DNA of 64,000 nt from Ancylostoma caninum (GCA_037903475.1 JBAJFG010000384.1:1433001-1497000), one strand, 5' to 3'; shown: positions 15,201-24,451, counted from the stretch's first letter. Notes: generated by a model not told the origin, from the letters alone. Numbers and translations are program-made.

Positions 15201-18200
15201 GGATGCCACACCCTGAAGGATCCGAGTATTTCCCATGTTACCTCTACAATCTAATAACAAAATACATACAGAAGATGAAATGGTTATTCGAGCGCCATAG
15301 CCGTATTTGTTTAGGAGTCATGAAAAAAATGTTACTTGCAAAATGGGTAAATGAAATTTATTTTCTTCAATTCCGCAATACATCTCGTTTCAGGCAAAAA
15401 ATATCAGAAAACGGAAATGAAAATTGAAACGGAAGTTCAGGAGCAACCATTAGTTGTGAGAGCGAACAGGACCTGCTACCCCTTCAACCTCACCACGTGA
15501 GCCCTTCTCCGCCATTGAAAACCAAGCTGCCAGATGGCGGCGGGCTAATACTCGGTGGGGAGCAGGGAGTAATGCCACTATCTATTTTCTGTTGAGTGTG
15601 AATGAGGATTCGGAAAAATTGTACTCGGATATTCGCACCCAGACACCTTTAAAAATACAAATTCGGTTATTGCCCGTTAGTTTGACCGTTTTTAAGGTTT
15701 CGAATAATATGAGCAAATTTTCAAATCGCTTAGCCAACAAAACATGAAACTTTTTTTTTCTAATCGGTCTACAACTAACCTCTAAAGCGCATATACGTTC
15801 CTCATACATTTCTTTCATTTCATTCATGTTTCGCGTATGCAACTCCACCAGTGATGCAATTTCTTCCTCCTTTTTCATTCGTTCCTCCTCAAGGCGTTTC
15901 TCCAACTCAGCATAGGAAATCTGAAGAGTGGATAGAAATCTAGAATGGAGGAAGATATCCTAAAACTCACAATAGCATTTGATTCCACGGTGGTAAATAT
16001 TTAGTGAAACATCACAAAAACTTTAAAAAAAAAACTCCCGTGTGGAGGCGAAACCCGCAGACATATTTTTCTGCAACTAAATATTTGCGGTGAACAGCAA
16101 AAAAAAAAACTAAACAATTATTATCGAAATTTGAGCAATGGAGGTTAAATCAAGATAGAAGTATATGAATAAGAAAAGAAACTCTCTGTGAATCCTGACC
16201 GCATGAAAAAGAAATTGCTTATAGAATATAAAATGTGTGACGTTACCTTTTTGGAATCCGCCTCCACAAGTGACTTCCAGTGGGAGACCTCGTGTTGTAA
16301 TTCCACCACCGTTTGCTCTAGGTTTCCCGTGTCAACATCAGAAGATCGCCACCCACTAAGCTGCGAACGCTCTAGCTCTGTCTGCAAAGACTCTCAAATA
16401 ATTCAGAAGAAGAAGAAGTAGCAAAGCGGTGGTTGAGATCGCTGCAAACCTTCAACTTTTTGATCTCCTCATCTCTTGCTAGTATCATGGTCTTGTGCTG
16501 CTCCGCAACCATATCAATATCAACTTGATAGGCGGATAACTGCTGTTCTTGTTCATTTACTTTTTCTTCTAATGTAGTAACTTTCGATTGCTCTATGATA
16601 AGTAGTCGCTCCGCCTCCGCAAGTTTCTTCTTAGCTACCTGAAATAGTACTGCATGAAAACGTTCGTATTTGGTGTGAATTTGAAGAGGTATATATAGTG
16701 TAGCCCTACCAGAGCAGTTCGAATGCGAACAAAAGAGTATTTGAGTGCGTCATTACCAGCGATGCTGGCAAGCTCCGAAAGTTGTGAATTCATATGTCAA
16801 TATCCTAGGCATTGGTAAGCGCAGCACTACTTCTTATATTGATGCAAAAGATATGGCGCTGTTTTTTTTTCTAGGACAAATAATTTTGTTTGGACAAAGT
16901 GTGACATTTAAATGATAATGTACTTGTAGGGCAAAAAAAGATCTTTTGTTCTGAAGGTACACTGGATGTGCAACTAGAGATCGCGAAGTAATTGAAAATC
17001 CCGAGGATCTCGCTTTCAATTATCTTCGAGGATTCTCTTCCACATACTCAGACAAAAATGTCAGGACATGCGGAGGACGATAGCCCTCTTTTCTTAAGTA
17101 AATTTACTGGTAATATGGTGACCGCCTGCTTCGGGACATGCGGAGAACGTAGTCGAGGGGTGCGATATAGGTGCGAAAAACCATAGGGACTTGCGGAGCA
17201 CGTAGTCAGGGGTGCGACATACCCCTGAACACTGATAAAAGCCTCGGATAGGTGGGGAGGAACATGGCAGGTAATCCGACATACCCCCGATATATGACAT
17301 CACAGAGCAGTGATTTCTACCTGTTCCCACTGCCGGGTTATACATTTCGGGTGCCACATGGCAATGGAGAAAAAACAGGGTGCAGGTCAAGCTGCATACA
17401 CCCTGCCTCATGCGCTCACAGCAGGTTTCCGCACTTTCAGCAAATATTCCTGCTCCACCCGCGACTACCTGCCGGAAGCCGGCATCGGCCAAAAGTGGGC
17501 AGGTTCACCGGCGCTCCAAACGCTCGAATTTCTGAGAAAGAAGTGGCTGGATGCTTCACGCCTTGCATAACATCACGTTCACATTGTTCCTCCTAATATT
17601 TGAGTAATATTCACGGGGTCAAATCCATGAAGCCACCTTGTATATTTATTATGAGGAAGTGATTATGTTTTTGAAGCATCTATGCGCTTTCCACACAATG
17701 TCACGTTTGCAAGGTAGGCCTTACTCACCAGAGACTTTATACACACCTACAATGTGCCCATCAGTGTTCCGAGGAAAAAGTACGGGAAGTCCAGTGCGGT
17801 GCCAGGAAGGCAGAAAAACAAGATTAACAGGAAGTAAATCGTGACATCTGATGAAGATTATATTTCCCTTCCCGCGGACTAAGAAGACAAAAGTATTTTG
17901 CAATCTGATGGAAGATTACTGCAAATTTGCTTCGTATTCGAAAAAAAAAAAGATCCTGAAGAAGATGGCATAGAGAATCTCTTGTGGTTGAGCTGCTCGA
18001 ACCAGGATGTGTGCAAAGCCTGAGTTCGTGGATTTTTCTTCCAGGTCTAGTGCAAGTGGACAACGTAACATCTGCAAGGATACTGGAAACTAGAAGAAGT
18101 ATGAATTTGCGACACTTTTAAATTATATTCTTTTGTACATGTTCGAAGTGTACATATTCATTTCGTATTCATATGTCTCGCACGCAAACTTCTTGCTTAT

Positions 18201-20613
18201 CTAGAAGTTTTCAGTAGTAGTAAAGACCGGCCAAGAGCTTGGACTTACAGAGACCGGTCTCTTTTGTTCCCAAAAATTATCGTCTTTGGATCTCTGATAA
18301 GCTCTTGAAGTCGATATTTTCGGAACTTTGTCTAGGCCCAAACATTCACTCACGTCACTGGATGTTGTTCGTTTCCAATCACAGCAAATCGACTGGTTTG
18401 CTTTAGATTTTTGAATTTCCCAGCATCTGGCTGTGAGAGACCTTGATTATCACATAACTCGTTTCTTCTGAGCCCTTTTTGAGTTTGTGTTTGCTTTCAC
18501 TCAAGGATATAGCTGCGATGCTTATGGATTCGCAAACAACACGCATATACAACAGGGATGAACGGATACGAGATTTTCCGCGACCTGGATAACGGTGCCG
18601 ATAACGGACAAGCCAAAATGCCCAGATAACGGACACCGGATAACAGATAACGGATAATTGATCCAGATACTACAAACCACCGCATCCCACAATACTGGGA
18701 ATGATAAATGTGATATACCATATGAATACTGTGGAGAAGAATTAGCAGAAATTCTTCATCTTGCAAATCATTAAAATTTGTTATTCTGAGCACGATGCTG
18801 AGCATGGCATCATTATGAAGAGGTAAGTATACGTAGTATCTAGAGTGCCATAAAAACAACAGTTTCCAGTGACATTTGGATATTTGTAAATTTGATTGGC
18901 ACACTAGCTGCTTGAGATGATACGTGTCCGTGTCTTTTCAGTAGAAAGGTGAGGTATCCGGAGGCTGCACTTTTGAGGCTTTGTTTCTAGGTGGGCAGCT
19001 GAAGGGGGATGAAACTTTGCTCCATATATTTTTTTGTGGAGTCCTGATTAACCTTCTAGTACTAACTGACTATCATGAACGTATTGACTTTCGCATACTA
19101 TTTGATCAACACAATTAAAAATTGATAGAAACATTAGGGTTCACTAAATAGTCAAAATGAACCTTGCGAGGAAGAGGCACTGCTGATCGGTGAGCTGCGA
19201 GGTCATCAATTTAGCGTTGTTACCCATACAAACCTTCAGAACTTCTGCGGAGCTTGTTCAGAATTTCCGTCGGATCACCCGCGATAGGTCCCGAAACAGC
19301 TCGAAATAGGCGAAAATTCTGAAAGTTTGTCTGGGTAATAACCAAACGTTAGAAATCGTTGTTGATAACTTTACAAGTAAATGGTCGTTTCGAGGTATTG
19401 CCTGACTATAGTCTGACGATGCAAAAAAACATGAGCAAGAGCACTTCGTTTTCGGCAGCTACAAGTCTGTGTTACCCTTCTACAAGAGGGCGGGTGTGGT
19501 GCGGTGGTAAGAGGCTCGCTGCGCCGCACACGGTTACTGGTTCGACCGCGACCGTGGCCAACCAAGCCATCCATCCCCTCGGCGTCGGTAAAGTGGTACC
19601 ATAGAAGTATGGGAGGATGAAGCAGAGACTCGGTACATCAGGTGCCCTCCCCAAGTCACTGTATAGAGCGCATACGCATTCAATGCCTCTACGATGCTCA
19701 GATGAAGTCGAATGCGCGACGCATCCCACAAACGGGATTGATCAACGCCGACTACTTTATCCTTTATACTTCTACCTTGCTACAAGATTGTAAATCATTG
19801 ATGACGTAAAATGCGCTGGATCGAGCAATACTTATTTGTATGGGGACGACCCTTTGTTGAGAACATGCTTAATGAAAATCCGCACCGTTACCCGGCGCCA
19901 AAAGCCCGGAACGGAAAAACGGATGACCGGAAACGGATAATCCGCTCATCCCTGATATCAGCGTATTTTGGTGTTCATTTGATGCAGGGATGCTCCAATC
20001 ACAACGGCCGCGCCGCGTGGGTTGTGCGCCGCGGATGATGCCCCTGTCCACATGCCATATACCGGACTTCACGGAAGGACTGCTGGCGCCCGCTCGGTAT
20101 ATCCGAAGATCAGCAATACTTATTTGTATGGGGACGGTGGTAAAGGTGAAATGACCGCAGATATGTTTCTTTCTATGCCCTGGATGAAATGTAGCATGAC
20201 ACGAATGGAATGTTTGCGTTTGCAGCCAATGGCTTTCTCCTGGTAAAACTTCTTTTACATACTTATCTCCACCCATTTCACAATACCATTACCAATATTA
20301 CTATTTTGCAATACCATTACCGACCAACTCGCCCAAACTGGAGTTCTCGCAACTGTGTTTCTCGGCAAGTTTGAATAAAACTGACCTATGTGTGTGATGG
20401 GTAAAAAAGAGAATTACAGCAAAACCTAGAATTGAAGCGAAAGTTAGATTTGTGTTCGCCTTAGATGTAGTTCTACAAAACGAATAACAAGCAAACAAAA
20501 AAAAAGTATACCTGTAATTCGGACTCGGGGTCAGCCACCTCATCTGTGGCTTCGCTAAGGACTTCGCTTGCGAGCTCAGATAATTGCCCTTGTAGGTTTC
20601 GGAGCCAACTCAT
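152..20613 (-). CDS. sql-1: GMAP-210 / TRIP11-like golgin (3'-incomplete, 21 exons visible)
   Basis: Long coiled-coil tether of the cis-Golgi; in the family it captures small curved vesicles by its N-terminus and binds Golgi membrane through a C-terminal GRAB region, and it also acts in ciliary cargo traffic (C. elegans SQL-1). I joined 21 exons whose phases agree throughout, giving 888 codons. The first exon begins MSWLRNLQGQLSELASEV and runs into an acidic stretch, matching the family's N-terminal segment. Later exons give an ELQHEVSHW block and, near the end, ELQRLKEHLLLIEE followed by an EKRETELREQ block, both matching TRIP11 in the right order. The rest is heptad-rich Glu/Lys/Arg/Gln coiled coil. 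At 888 codons plus an unseen end it would be shorter than human TRIP11 (about 1980 residues). Intron 16 is 10.4 kb. The family is recognised from memory; exon ends rest on splice sites and phase. The GRAB region is outside the window. Confidence 0.85.
299..424 (-). CDS. sql-1: GMAP-210 exon 20
   Basis: 42 codons, phase 0/0, acceptor TTTCAG, donor GTATAG. TELSALQERVVIAEES aligns with the ESLQEQL stretch that follows the exon 19 block in TRIP11. Confidence 0.82.
1254..1452 (-). CDS. sql-1: GMAP-210 exon 19, conserved block
   Basis: 199 nt, acceptor GTTTAG, donor GTACTC. Carries ELQRLKEHLLLIEE and EKRETELREQIRLLQNSM. These align with the TRIP11 block that begins ELERLRNHLLE and leads to SSSNAM, a diagnostic segment upstream of the GRAB region. 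Confidence 0.88.
1573..1700 (-). CDS. sql-1: GMAP-210 exon 18
   Basis: 128 nt, acceptor GTTCAG, donor GTGAAA, ends two bases into a Ser codon. Reads HAESVDYFSRLESTVAQIAV. Confidence 0.8.
1837..1920 (-). CDS. sql-1: GMAP-210 exon 17 (number provisional)
   Basis: 28 codons, phase 0/0, acceptor TTCCAG, donor GTTGGT. Reads VLVELEEKLKEREGMIES. Phase fits exon 16, but a further exon hidden in the big intron cannot be excluded. Confidence 0.8.
2385..2435 (+). repeat. Left terminal repeat of a TA-flanked element (TACAGGG family)
   Basis: TACAGGGCGACCCAAAAG followed by a GGCCGG core and GCAGCGAAAA matches, over about 50 bp, the reverse complement of the sequence ending at 10697. Both ends abut TA, as in Tc1/mariner-type elements. 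Either two solo ends or one heavily interrupted element. Confidence 0.5.
3336..6200 (-). mobile_element. CR1-type LINE, degraded
   Basis: Non-LTR retrotransposon on the minus strand. Endonuclease motifs come first (ALAETWLQ near 6080, VVVYRTP near 5820, VLGDFNLPEITW near 5740, SSDHNSV near 5525), then reverse transcriptase (NFRPIS, FQSGKST, VYFDFSKAFDRVPHGKL, GVPQGGVLSP). The frame then breaks: the catalytic AFADDL motif lies near 4172-4190 in another frame, followed by a further frame ending RAYKS near 3826. A second break separates the first part of the endonuclease at about 5960. The tail near 3336 is ATAAATATGATATGAT-like. 5' boundary approximate. It cannot encode a full protein. Confidence 0.85.
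4209..5882 (-). pseudogene. LINE endonuclease-reverse transcriptase fragment
   Basis: Longest intact frame of the CR1 LINE, 557 codons, covering most of the AP endonuclease and the reverse transcriptase up to GVPQGGVLSP. It then shifts frame before the FADD catalytic motif, so the catalytic centre is not joined. Similar in kind to the frame at 51325-52491 but diverged, so they are different families or old relatives. Confidence 0.85.
6211..7001 (+). mobile_element. Non-autonomous Helitron, copy 1
   Basis: The 3' end shows the Helitron signature: a CCCGAGCAAAGCCGGG hairpin about 8 nt before a terminal CTAG followed by T. The 5' end is placed at a TC after A (TCCTACTATATT). The interior carries about four copies of a 105-110-bp unit (ATCGATTT...GAATATGACAACCG...). 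Shares its 3' hairpin and unit with the copies at 22046 and 45494. Confidence 0.75.
6440..6965 (+). repeat. Tandem repeat array within Helitron copy 1
   Basis: About 4.5 units of 105-115 bp, each with TATCGATTTATCGATTTTA, a GAAGACATG box and GAATATGACAACCG. Short open frames over it (for example CQYAEHEYDNRFV repeated in each unit) are products of the tandem repeat, not a gene. Confidence 0.85.
7235..8720 (+). repeat. Minisatellite, about 1.5 kb, two alternating unit types
   Basis: Units of roughly 65 and 80 bp share GGTAAAGGGGCACACGGGTC, CAGTGGTAAACAGGTGC or CAATGGTAAACAGGCGC, and CTTGGGTTCGACTGGGCC. The long type carries the CTTGGGTTCGACTGGGCC segment and the short type TTTTCCCGCCAGTGG, giving an irregular higher-order pattern. 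Units decay toward 8500-8720. Open frames in both directions over it are repeat shadows. Confidence 0.9.
8900..9560 (+). repeat. Second minisatellite, about 90-bp unit
   Basis: Six to seven units with CAATAACTTGCGCACCCACC, CCGTGGATTGCCTCC-like and AGAAACTCAGGCAAAAG segments, decaying at both ends. Unrelated in sequence to the array just before it. Confidence 0.85.
10648..10697 (-). repeat. Right terminal repeat of the TACAGGG family
   Basis: Reads inward on the minus strand as TACAGGGTGACCCAAAAG plus the same GGCCGG core and GCTGCGAAAA as the copy at 2385. Orientation is opposite to that copy, as expected for paired ends. Confidence 0.5.
11265..11458. mobile_element. Small hairpin MITE
   Basis: 194 bp between ACTCGTACCGGCC and GGCCGGTACGAGT, with GC-rich inner sequence that pairs partly with itself. 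No coding potential. Confidence 0.55.
12299..12358 (-). CDS. sql-1: GMAP-210 exon 16
   Basis: 20 codons, phase 0/0, acceptor TTCCAG, donor GTACGA. Short, non-helical start then YSEEQLLLLVQ. It is followed by the 10.4-kb intron. Confidence 0.7.
12466..12552 (-). CDS. sql-1: GMAP-210 exon 15
   Basis: 29 codons, phase 0/0, acceptor CTCTAG, donor GTACGG. Reads ILEKDRSLNTLSEELSRKQ. Confidence 0.8.
12615..12713 (-). CDS. sql-1: GMAP-210 exon 14
   Basis: 33 codons, phase 0/0, acceptor TTCCAG, donor GTTTAT. Reads CIDEMIAQTNVLQVQLQL. Confidence 0.85.
12780..12884 (-). CDS. sql-1: GMAP-210 exon 13
   Basis: 35 codons, phase 0/0, acceptor ACTTAG, donor GTTACG. Reads VTALTAQLREALAANAEK ... QQTDDLEKE. 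Confidence 0.8.
13025..13127 (-). CDS. sql-1: GMAP-210 exon 12
   Basis: 103 nt, donor GTTGGT. Acceptor is the weak GTTAAG, kept because it alone restores phase with exon 11. Reads LLEEHRGELQTSLRELQEK, then a Ser/Thr/Gln-rich tail. Confidence 0.75.
13631..13735 (-). CDS. sql-1: GMAP-210 exon 11
   Basis: 105 nt, acceptor TTTCAG, donor GTATGT. Reads LLSEESRLLAEVNAHMKKQ; phase joins exon 10. Confidence 0.85.
13793..13951 (-). CDS. sql-1: GMAP-210 exon 10
   Basis: 159 nt, acceptor ATTCAG, donor GTGCTG. Completes the Arg codon of exon 9; linker followed by FENLNKELREEITMLQER. Confidence 0.8.
14093..14274 (-). CDS. sql-1: GMAP-210 exon 9
   Basis: 182 nt, acceptor CCTCAG, donor GTGAGT. Strong coiled coil (IEVDRLRVALEQAKQDRD ... 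QENERMAAVID). Confidence 0.85.
14383..14543 (-). CDS. sql-1: GMAP-210 exon 8
   Basis: 161 nt, acceptor TTTTAG, donor GTAAGT, completes the split codon of exon 7 and ends in phase 0. Coiled coil from LLKANLIEYEERYEMCK to RDQKDSDMC. Confidence 0.85.
14655..14776 (-). CDS. sql-1: GMAP-210 exon 7
   Basis: 122 nt whose first base completes the split Lys codon of exon 6. Acceptor GTAAAG is weak; donor GTACGT. Reads IQHKELAQAYNDLNEEFEKY, then an Asn/Gln-rich run. Confidence 0.75.
14836..15047 (-). CDS. sql-1: GMAP-210 exon 6
   Basis: 212 nt, starts phase 0 after CATATAG and ends two bases into a codon before donor GTATGT. A linker (VDASVTAADDRLVVVDFVE) leads into coiled coil DLEEKLREAQSVITQL. Confidence 0.8.
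15114..15212 (-). CDS. sql-1: GMAP-210 exon 5
   Basis: 33 codons, phase 0/0. Acceptor CTTCAG; donor GTCAGC chosen because reading on reaches a stop and because it leaves a typical 66-nt intron. Ser/Thr-rich linker then EKEELLETKRKLEEM. Confidence 0.75.
15780..15920 (-). CDS. sql-1: GMAP-210 exon 4
   Basis: 47 codons, phase 0/0, acceptor CTTCAG and donor GTTAGT. Highly charged helix (LEKRLEEERMKKEEE) ending EMYEERICALE, similar to the DYEERIEELE stretch that follows the exon 3 block in TRIP11. Confidence 0.85.
16247..16381 (-). CDS. sql-1: GMAP-210 exon 3
   Basis: 45 codons, phase 0/0, acceptor TTTGCAG and donor GTAACG. Contains VVELQHEVSHWKSLVE, which matches the SRLESEVGHWRH block near the N-terminus of vertebrate TRIP11 and is one of the best family markers here. 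Confidence 0.85.
16450..16638 (-). CDS. sql-1: GMAP-210 exon 2
   Basis: 63 codons, phase 0 at both ends, acceptor TTTCAG and donor GTTTGC. Coiled coil starting VAKKKLAEAERLL and ending ARDEEIKKLK. Confidence 0.85.
17330..17540 (+). repeat. Dispersed repeat, copy 1
   Basis: About 210 bp matching 46735-46945 at high identity, including GGCAATGGAGAAAAAACAGG and GACTACCTGCCGGAAGCC. In one frame both copies read YLPEA.IGQKWA.SP.LQT, but other parts of that frame diverge, so coding origin is only possible. Confidence 0.7.
18553..19954. mobile_element. hAT-like element with CAGGGATGA ends
   Basis: Ends CAGGGATGAACGGAT and (inverted) CAGGGATGAGCGGAT, with several GGATAACGGA-like subterminal motifs on both sides. 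CAGGG ends are typical of hAT elements, but I could not confirm an 8-bp target duplication. The SINE at 19488 lies inside it. No transposase frame seen. Confidence 0.5.
19488..19779 (+). mobile_element. tRNA-derived SINE, copy 1
   Basis: Begins with a tRNA-like head: A-box-like TGGTGCGGTGGTAAGAGG and B-box-like GGTTCGACCGC, the internal promoter of RNA polymerase III. The body shares with 47393-47660 the blocks GTCGGTAAAGTGGTACCA, CAAGTCACTGTA and GCATACGCATTCAATGCC. CTACAAGA flanks both ends (19480-19487 and 19780-19787), within a longer imperfect match, as a retroposition target duplication would. Confidence 0.7.
20512..20613 (-). CDS. sql-1: GMAP-210 exon 1 (coding part, start codon)
   Basis: 34 codons starting ATG at 20613-20611 and ending ...DEVADPESELQ before donor GTATAC. 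I chose this ATG because the following MSWL aligns with the family's MSSWL start. The frame stays open upstream (SPSDFYKY), but an acceptor-like CCTTCAG lies just 5' and could be a spliced-leader trans-splice site. Human TRIP11 has a longer glycine/serine-rich amphipathic stretch here, which looks shortened in this protein. Confidence 0.8.
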
Positions 20614-20941
20614 ATACTTGTAGAAATCTGAAGGACTCTGCACTTATGTAAAGGTATATAAATGGCAACAACAACATCTTAGCTATATACACATACAACG
20701 GACGAATCGAACACAGGAAAAGGTGGGGAATTTTCAGAAGCCTATCTAATGAGTACACTTTCGACATATTCGCGATATTACGCGTTTGGCACCCACTAAG
20801 ATGTGGGGCACGAGCGAGCATTAGGCATGCGTTTGTCTCCGATCGGTTGAGCACGCACAAAGTTGCATGGTTGAGCCTTCCACTTCATTATTTCAAGGCT
20901 CGAACTTTGTATAAGCCATGATTTTGTCTATACATAATTAA

Positions 20942-22018
20942 AGGCAAGGTTCGGGCAAAATTCCATCTCCCGAATTTCTAATGGTTTCGTAGCCCACGGC
21001 GACGCCTTGAACGAAAACTATAGAAAAAACCTGGAAAAGGTCCCACAACAAACGCTTTCCATCGACCAGCTTCGGTACGGCGTTTGCGGGTTTGCGGCGT
21101 CCGTGCCTTCAAATGACGTTATACGGCGCGCCCTACATGCTGTCTGTTGTGGCGTCGTAGGAAAAAATTGTTGTTCAAACGACCCGTGCTCCGTTTGATG
21201 GAGTGGGGAGGGTTTCATAGTGTCCGTTAGGCTGTACAGTCTATCCGAAACGACGAGTCCCCTCAGCCGGCGGGAAATCTCGTGGTGGCGCGACGGCGGC
21301 GCGGCCGTCTTGGCAGCGTACGTCGAATTGATCAGCTGCTGAGATCAACGCCGCCACTCTCAATCGAGAGGAAGGTGGGTTTTCTTTGTTTTTATCCATA
21401 GGTGTAGTTTCTTTTCTGAACATATCAACATAGTAAATGAGGCCGTTGCTTGTCTGAAGCTGTTTTGCACGTTTATTTTTCTATTTGAATGTGTTTTTTC
21501 GTCGTTTTTTCCTTGGCCATAGCAGAAACTACAAAAAAACACACACCCATTCAAATAAAAAAGAAACGTTCAAAACGGTCTCAGACAAGCAGCGGCCTGA
21601 TATATGGTGATATATTCAAAAAAAAAAAACTGTAACAGTGGAGAAAAACAAAGAAAAACCCACGTTTTTGCCGATTGAGCGTTGCGGCGTTGATCTCAAC
21701 AGCTGATCAATTCGACGTACGCTGCCAAGACGGCCGCGCCGCCGTTGCGCCGCCACGAGATTTCCCGCCGGCTGAGGGGGCTCGTCGGTTCGGATAGACT
21801 GTATGCATCTGAGCGTCCATCGTTCATTGTGCACTCGTGCAGCCTTTGTCGGTTGGAGCGCGTTTTCCCATGGATGCCGTAATCCTCAGGCGTTTTGTCC
21901 CATATCCAGCGATGGAGCTTATAACCAGGTCTCAAACTTGAGATACGAACTACACACATGGTCTGGACTCCAGAGACCAAAAAACCTGGGTAGGCAAGAT
22001 TTTGACCGGACCTTGCCT
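20942..22018. mobile_element. TTAA-flanked MITE, split by another foldback
   Basis: Ends AGGCAAGGTTCGGGCA and (inverted) AGGCAAGGTCCGGTCA, each next to TTAA (20938-20941 and 22019-22022), the duplication expected of piggyBac-type insertion. A separate foldback sits inside at 21237. A partial copy at 57548 lacks that insertion. Confidence 0.75.
21237..21801. mobile_element. TA-flanked foldback inside the TTAA MITE
   Basis: Starts CAGTCTATCCGAAACGACGA and ends with its inverse, flanked by TA on both sides. The arms (about 150 bp, GC-rich) pair, and the loop contains a further inverted pair around 21455-21600. The related copy at 57.5 kb reads straight through this TA, which is direct evidence of an empty site. 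A fragment related to the arm lies near 3237. Confidence 0.8.
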
Positions 22019-22045
22019 TTAATATGAAGATGTTTTGCAAGTTAA

Positions 22046-22850
22046 TCTGTATATATAAAAGTGAAAGTTTGTGTGTGTGTTTGTGTGTTCCGAATAGAAA
22101 TCGCGGAGGATGAGCCGATCGGGACCAAATTTTGCAGGTAGGCTCTCCACTGGCCGGCGGAGGTTATAGGCTACTTTGCACCTGGGATTATCGATTGGTT
22201 TATCGATTATATCGATTTTATTGATTTTTTGCTCTTCTTGACCAGGGACTAGCGAAAACATGCCTGCTGGAGTAGCTCAATGCGCTGAACACAAATATGA
22301 CAACCATTTTGTGCCAATTTATCGATTTATTGATTTAATTGATTTTTCGCTATTCTTGGTCATGGGGTGGTAAAGACATGTCTGCTGGGGTACCTCAATG
22401 CGCCGAACACGAATATGACAACCATTTGCGCCAATTTATCGATTTATTGATTTTATTGATTTTTCGCTACTCTTGATTATGGGGTGGTAAAATATGTCTA
22501 CTGGGGTTCCTCAATACGCTGAATAAGAATGACAACCATTTTGCACGAAATATTGATTTATTGATTTTATCGATTTTTCCCCATTTTCGCTCGGGGACGG
22601 ACAAAGACATGTCTTCTTGGGTTTCTCAATACGCTGAATAGGAATATGACAAACATTTTGCATGAAATATCGGTTTTTCGATTTTATTGATTTCTGGCTC
22701 TTCCGCCCAATGGAGCGGGGACACCGTCTACAAGTCGATGGGAAACGTGATGGAGATTTTAATGAATTTGTCGATGATAGTAGTTGGCCTCAGCAGTATG
22801 ATGTAGCCAAGGTAATAATACACCCGAGCGAAGCCGGGTACGGCAGCTAG
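22046..22850 (+). mobile_element. Non-autonomous Helitron, copy 2
   Basis: Best preserved copy. It begins TCTGTATATATAAAAGTG after A and ends CTAG before T. The 3' hairpin CCCGAGCGAAGCCGGG lies 8 nt before the end. Inner units of about 100 bp carry ATCGATTTATTGATTTTA and GAATATGACAACCATTT. No Rep/helicase gene, so it needs enzymes from elsewhere. Confidence 0.85.
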
Positions 22851-23149
22851 TGAATATATAAATCAGAAATAATTGTTTGGAGAAGACGGAAGGCAATACA
22901 AACCCAGGTGGAATTGCGCGACATCCAGATAACTGCCTAGTATCTACACTTGGAATAAGGGTGGGCCGGACGGGCGTTAGGCAGCAGTGAGTTCATACCA
23001 GCCCGTAATTTACAGCGCTCTGTCTCCAACTACCACTCGACTAGCGCTGCGTATGCGATGAAACATTTGGAGGCGTGTCCGCAAATGCGCGCATTCTGGA
23101 TACTCATCCAAAGGACGCCGCGTTGGCACAGTTTAGCCGCAACGATATA

Positions 23150-23422
23150 CAGTGGACGGCAATGGTGGTGGCCCATCTGCGGCCTCGAGAAGGACGCCGC
23201 GCAACCGCACCGCGCGCGCTGGGATCGGTGTCGTCTGCCACCGGAATGCTATTCCTAAGCTTTTTTCTTACCGATTTGGTCAAAAGTCCTTGAAATTGGG
23301 TGGAAAAGCTGCTAGAAATAGCACAACAGCAGCAGAAAACATCAGTTACGGCACGCGCGGCGCGGTTGCGCGACGTCCTTCTCGAGGCCGCAGATGGGCC
23401 AACGCCACTGCCGTCCACTATA
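23150..23422. repeat. Inverted repeat, about 130-bp arms
   Basis: AGTGGACGGCA...GGCCCATCTGCGGCCTCGAG on the left returns inverted at 23372-23422. GC-rich foldback ending at the microsatellite. Confidence 0.7.
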
Positions 23423-23431
23423 TATATATAC

Positions 23432-23519
<88 letters not shown>
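23421..23519. repeat. (TA)n(GA)n microsatellite
   Basis: About 70 bp of TA dinucleotides, then about 30 bp of GA. Open frames through it are artefacts. Confidence 0.95.
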
Positions 23520-23523
<4 letters not shown>

Positions 23524-23695
23524 TTTTTCACGAAACAACGGAAAACTCAAAAAAGGGAAGAAACTTTTTGCTGCTAGTTAACCTCCTCCAAACTTTTTTG
23601 AATCGTAATCGTGCTGTGCTGTAATTTTGCGGAAATTTAGTTTTATCAGCCTTTGTTGCGAACCATAAGGGTGAGCTAAAGCGCAGCTTAGAGTA

Positions 23696-23939
23696 TCCCC
23701 AGACTTCGCCAGCAATCGTCGCGATCGTCACTATAGCCGGTTGTCGTCGCGATCGCCACATGAATAAAGTGGATGAGGAGGCTTCAGACGTTGGAGAAAT
23801 GATAGCACGGGTGATGAGCTCCGCTTGGCAGCGATCCATGGCGATGTAACATGGCAATCGATACGTATCATCTCCACGATCCTTATCTCTTACATCGCCA
23901 GTTCATTTTTATTCATTCTGAACTGGCGAAGCCTGGGGA
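23696..23939. mobile_element. 244-bp TA-flanked MITE
   Basis: TCCCCAGACTTCGCCAG at the left pairs with CTGGCGAAGCCTGGGGA at the right, with TA on each side. Typical short Tc1/mariner-type MITE. Confidence 0.75.
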
Positions 23940-24348
23940 TAGTGCACAGTGTGCAATTTCGCAAATCTAGCCGCTCAAAATGTATTTTTCGACCTACCAT
24001 ACCACGCCGCGATTACTTCACCAAAATATCTGCCGATAGTCCGCGTATGCGATACAACTGTTTTTTGGCGCTGGCGGGTATGATTAGATAACGAAGAGAC
24101 ATAACTTTTATACAACACCGCCTACGTGAAACAGATGAGTACTTATGAGTTGTCCCTGTCGTCTCAGGCATGGGGAAGAAATCCAAACGTGTCTGAGAAA
24201 TGAGCGAAAAAGCACATGACCTATCTGTGTTTTCGGGTAAATTTTAAAAAAAAAATCCACGAGATTCCACTAAGAAAATATGTGTATTGGCTAGCAATAA
24301 TCTTCCTGCATGCGAGTATATACAGAGAACTCCAAACGGACGCAGTCA

Positions 24349-24451
24349 AGAGTCAGGACCGTGGCGCGGCTCTCTTGGGCAGACTCACGGGAGCTCAGCA
24401 TAGTGTGCGCCTGCGTCTCTGTCCATGAAAGCCGCGCCGCGATCCCGACTC
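24349..24451. repeat. Short GC-rich inverted repeat
   Basis: GAGTCAGGACCGTGGCGCGG pairs with a sequence ending CGCGATCCCGACTC across an 80-bp span. Probable MITE core. Confidence 0.5.

Larger units (their letters stand above)
16639..20511 (-). other. GMAP-210 intron 1, repeat-bearing
   Basis: 3.9-kb intron directly after the first coding exon. It holds the dispersed repeat at 17330 and the hAT-like element at 18553 with its SINE. I see no exon in 17600-18540. Confidence 0.7.

Noticed and set aside
23152..23577. Open frames containing long YIYI or ERER runs
   Set aside because: Translation of the TA/GA microsatellite.
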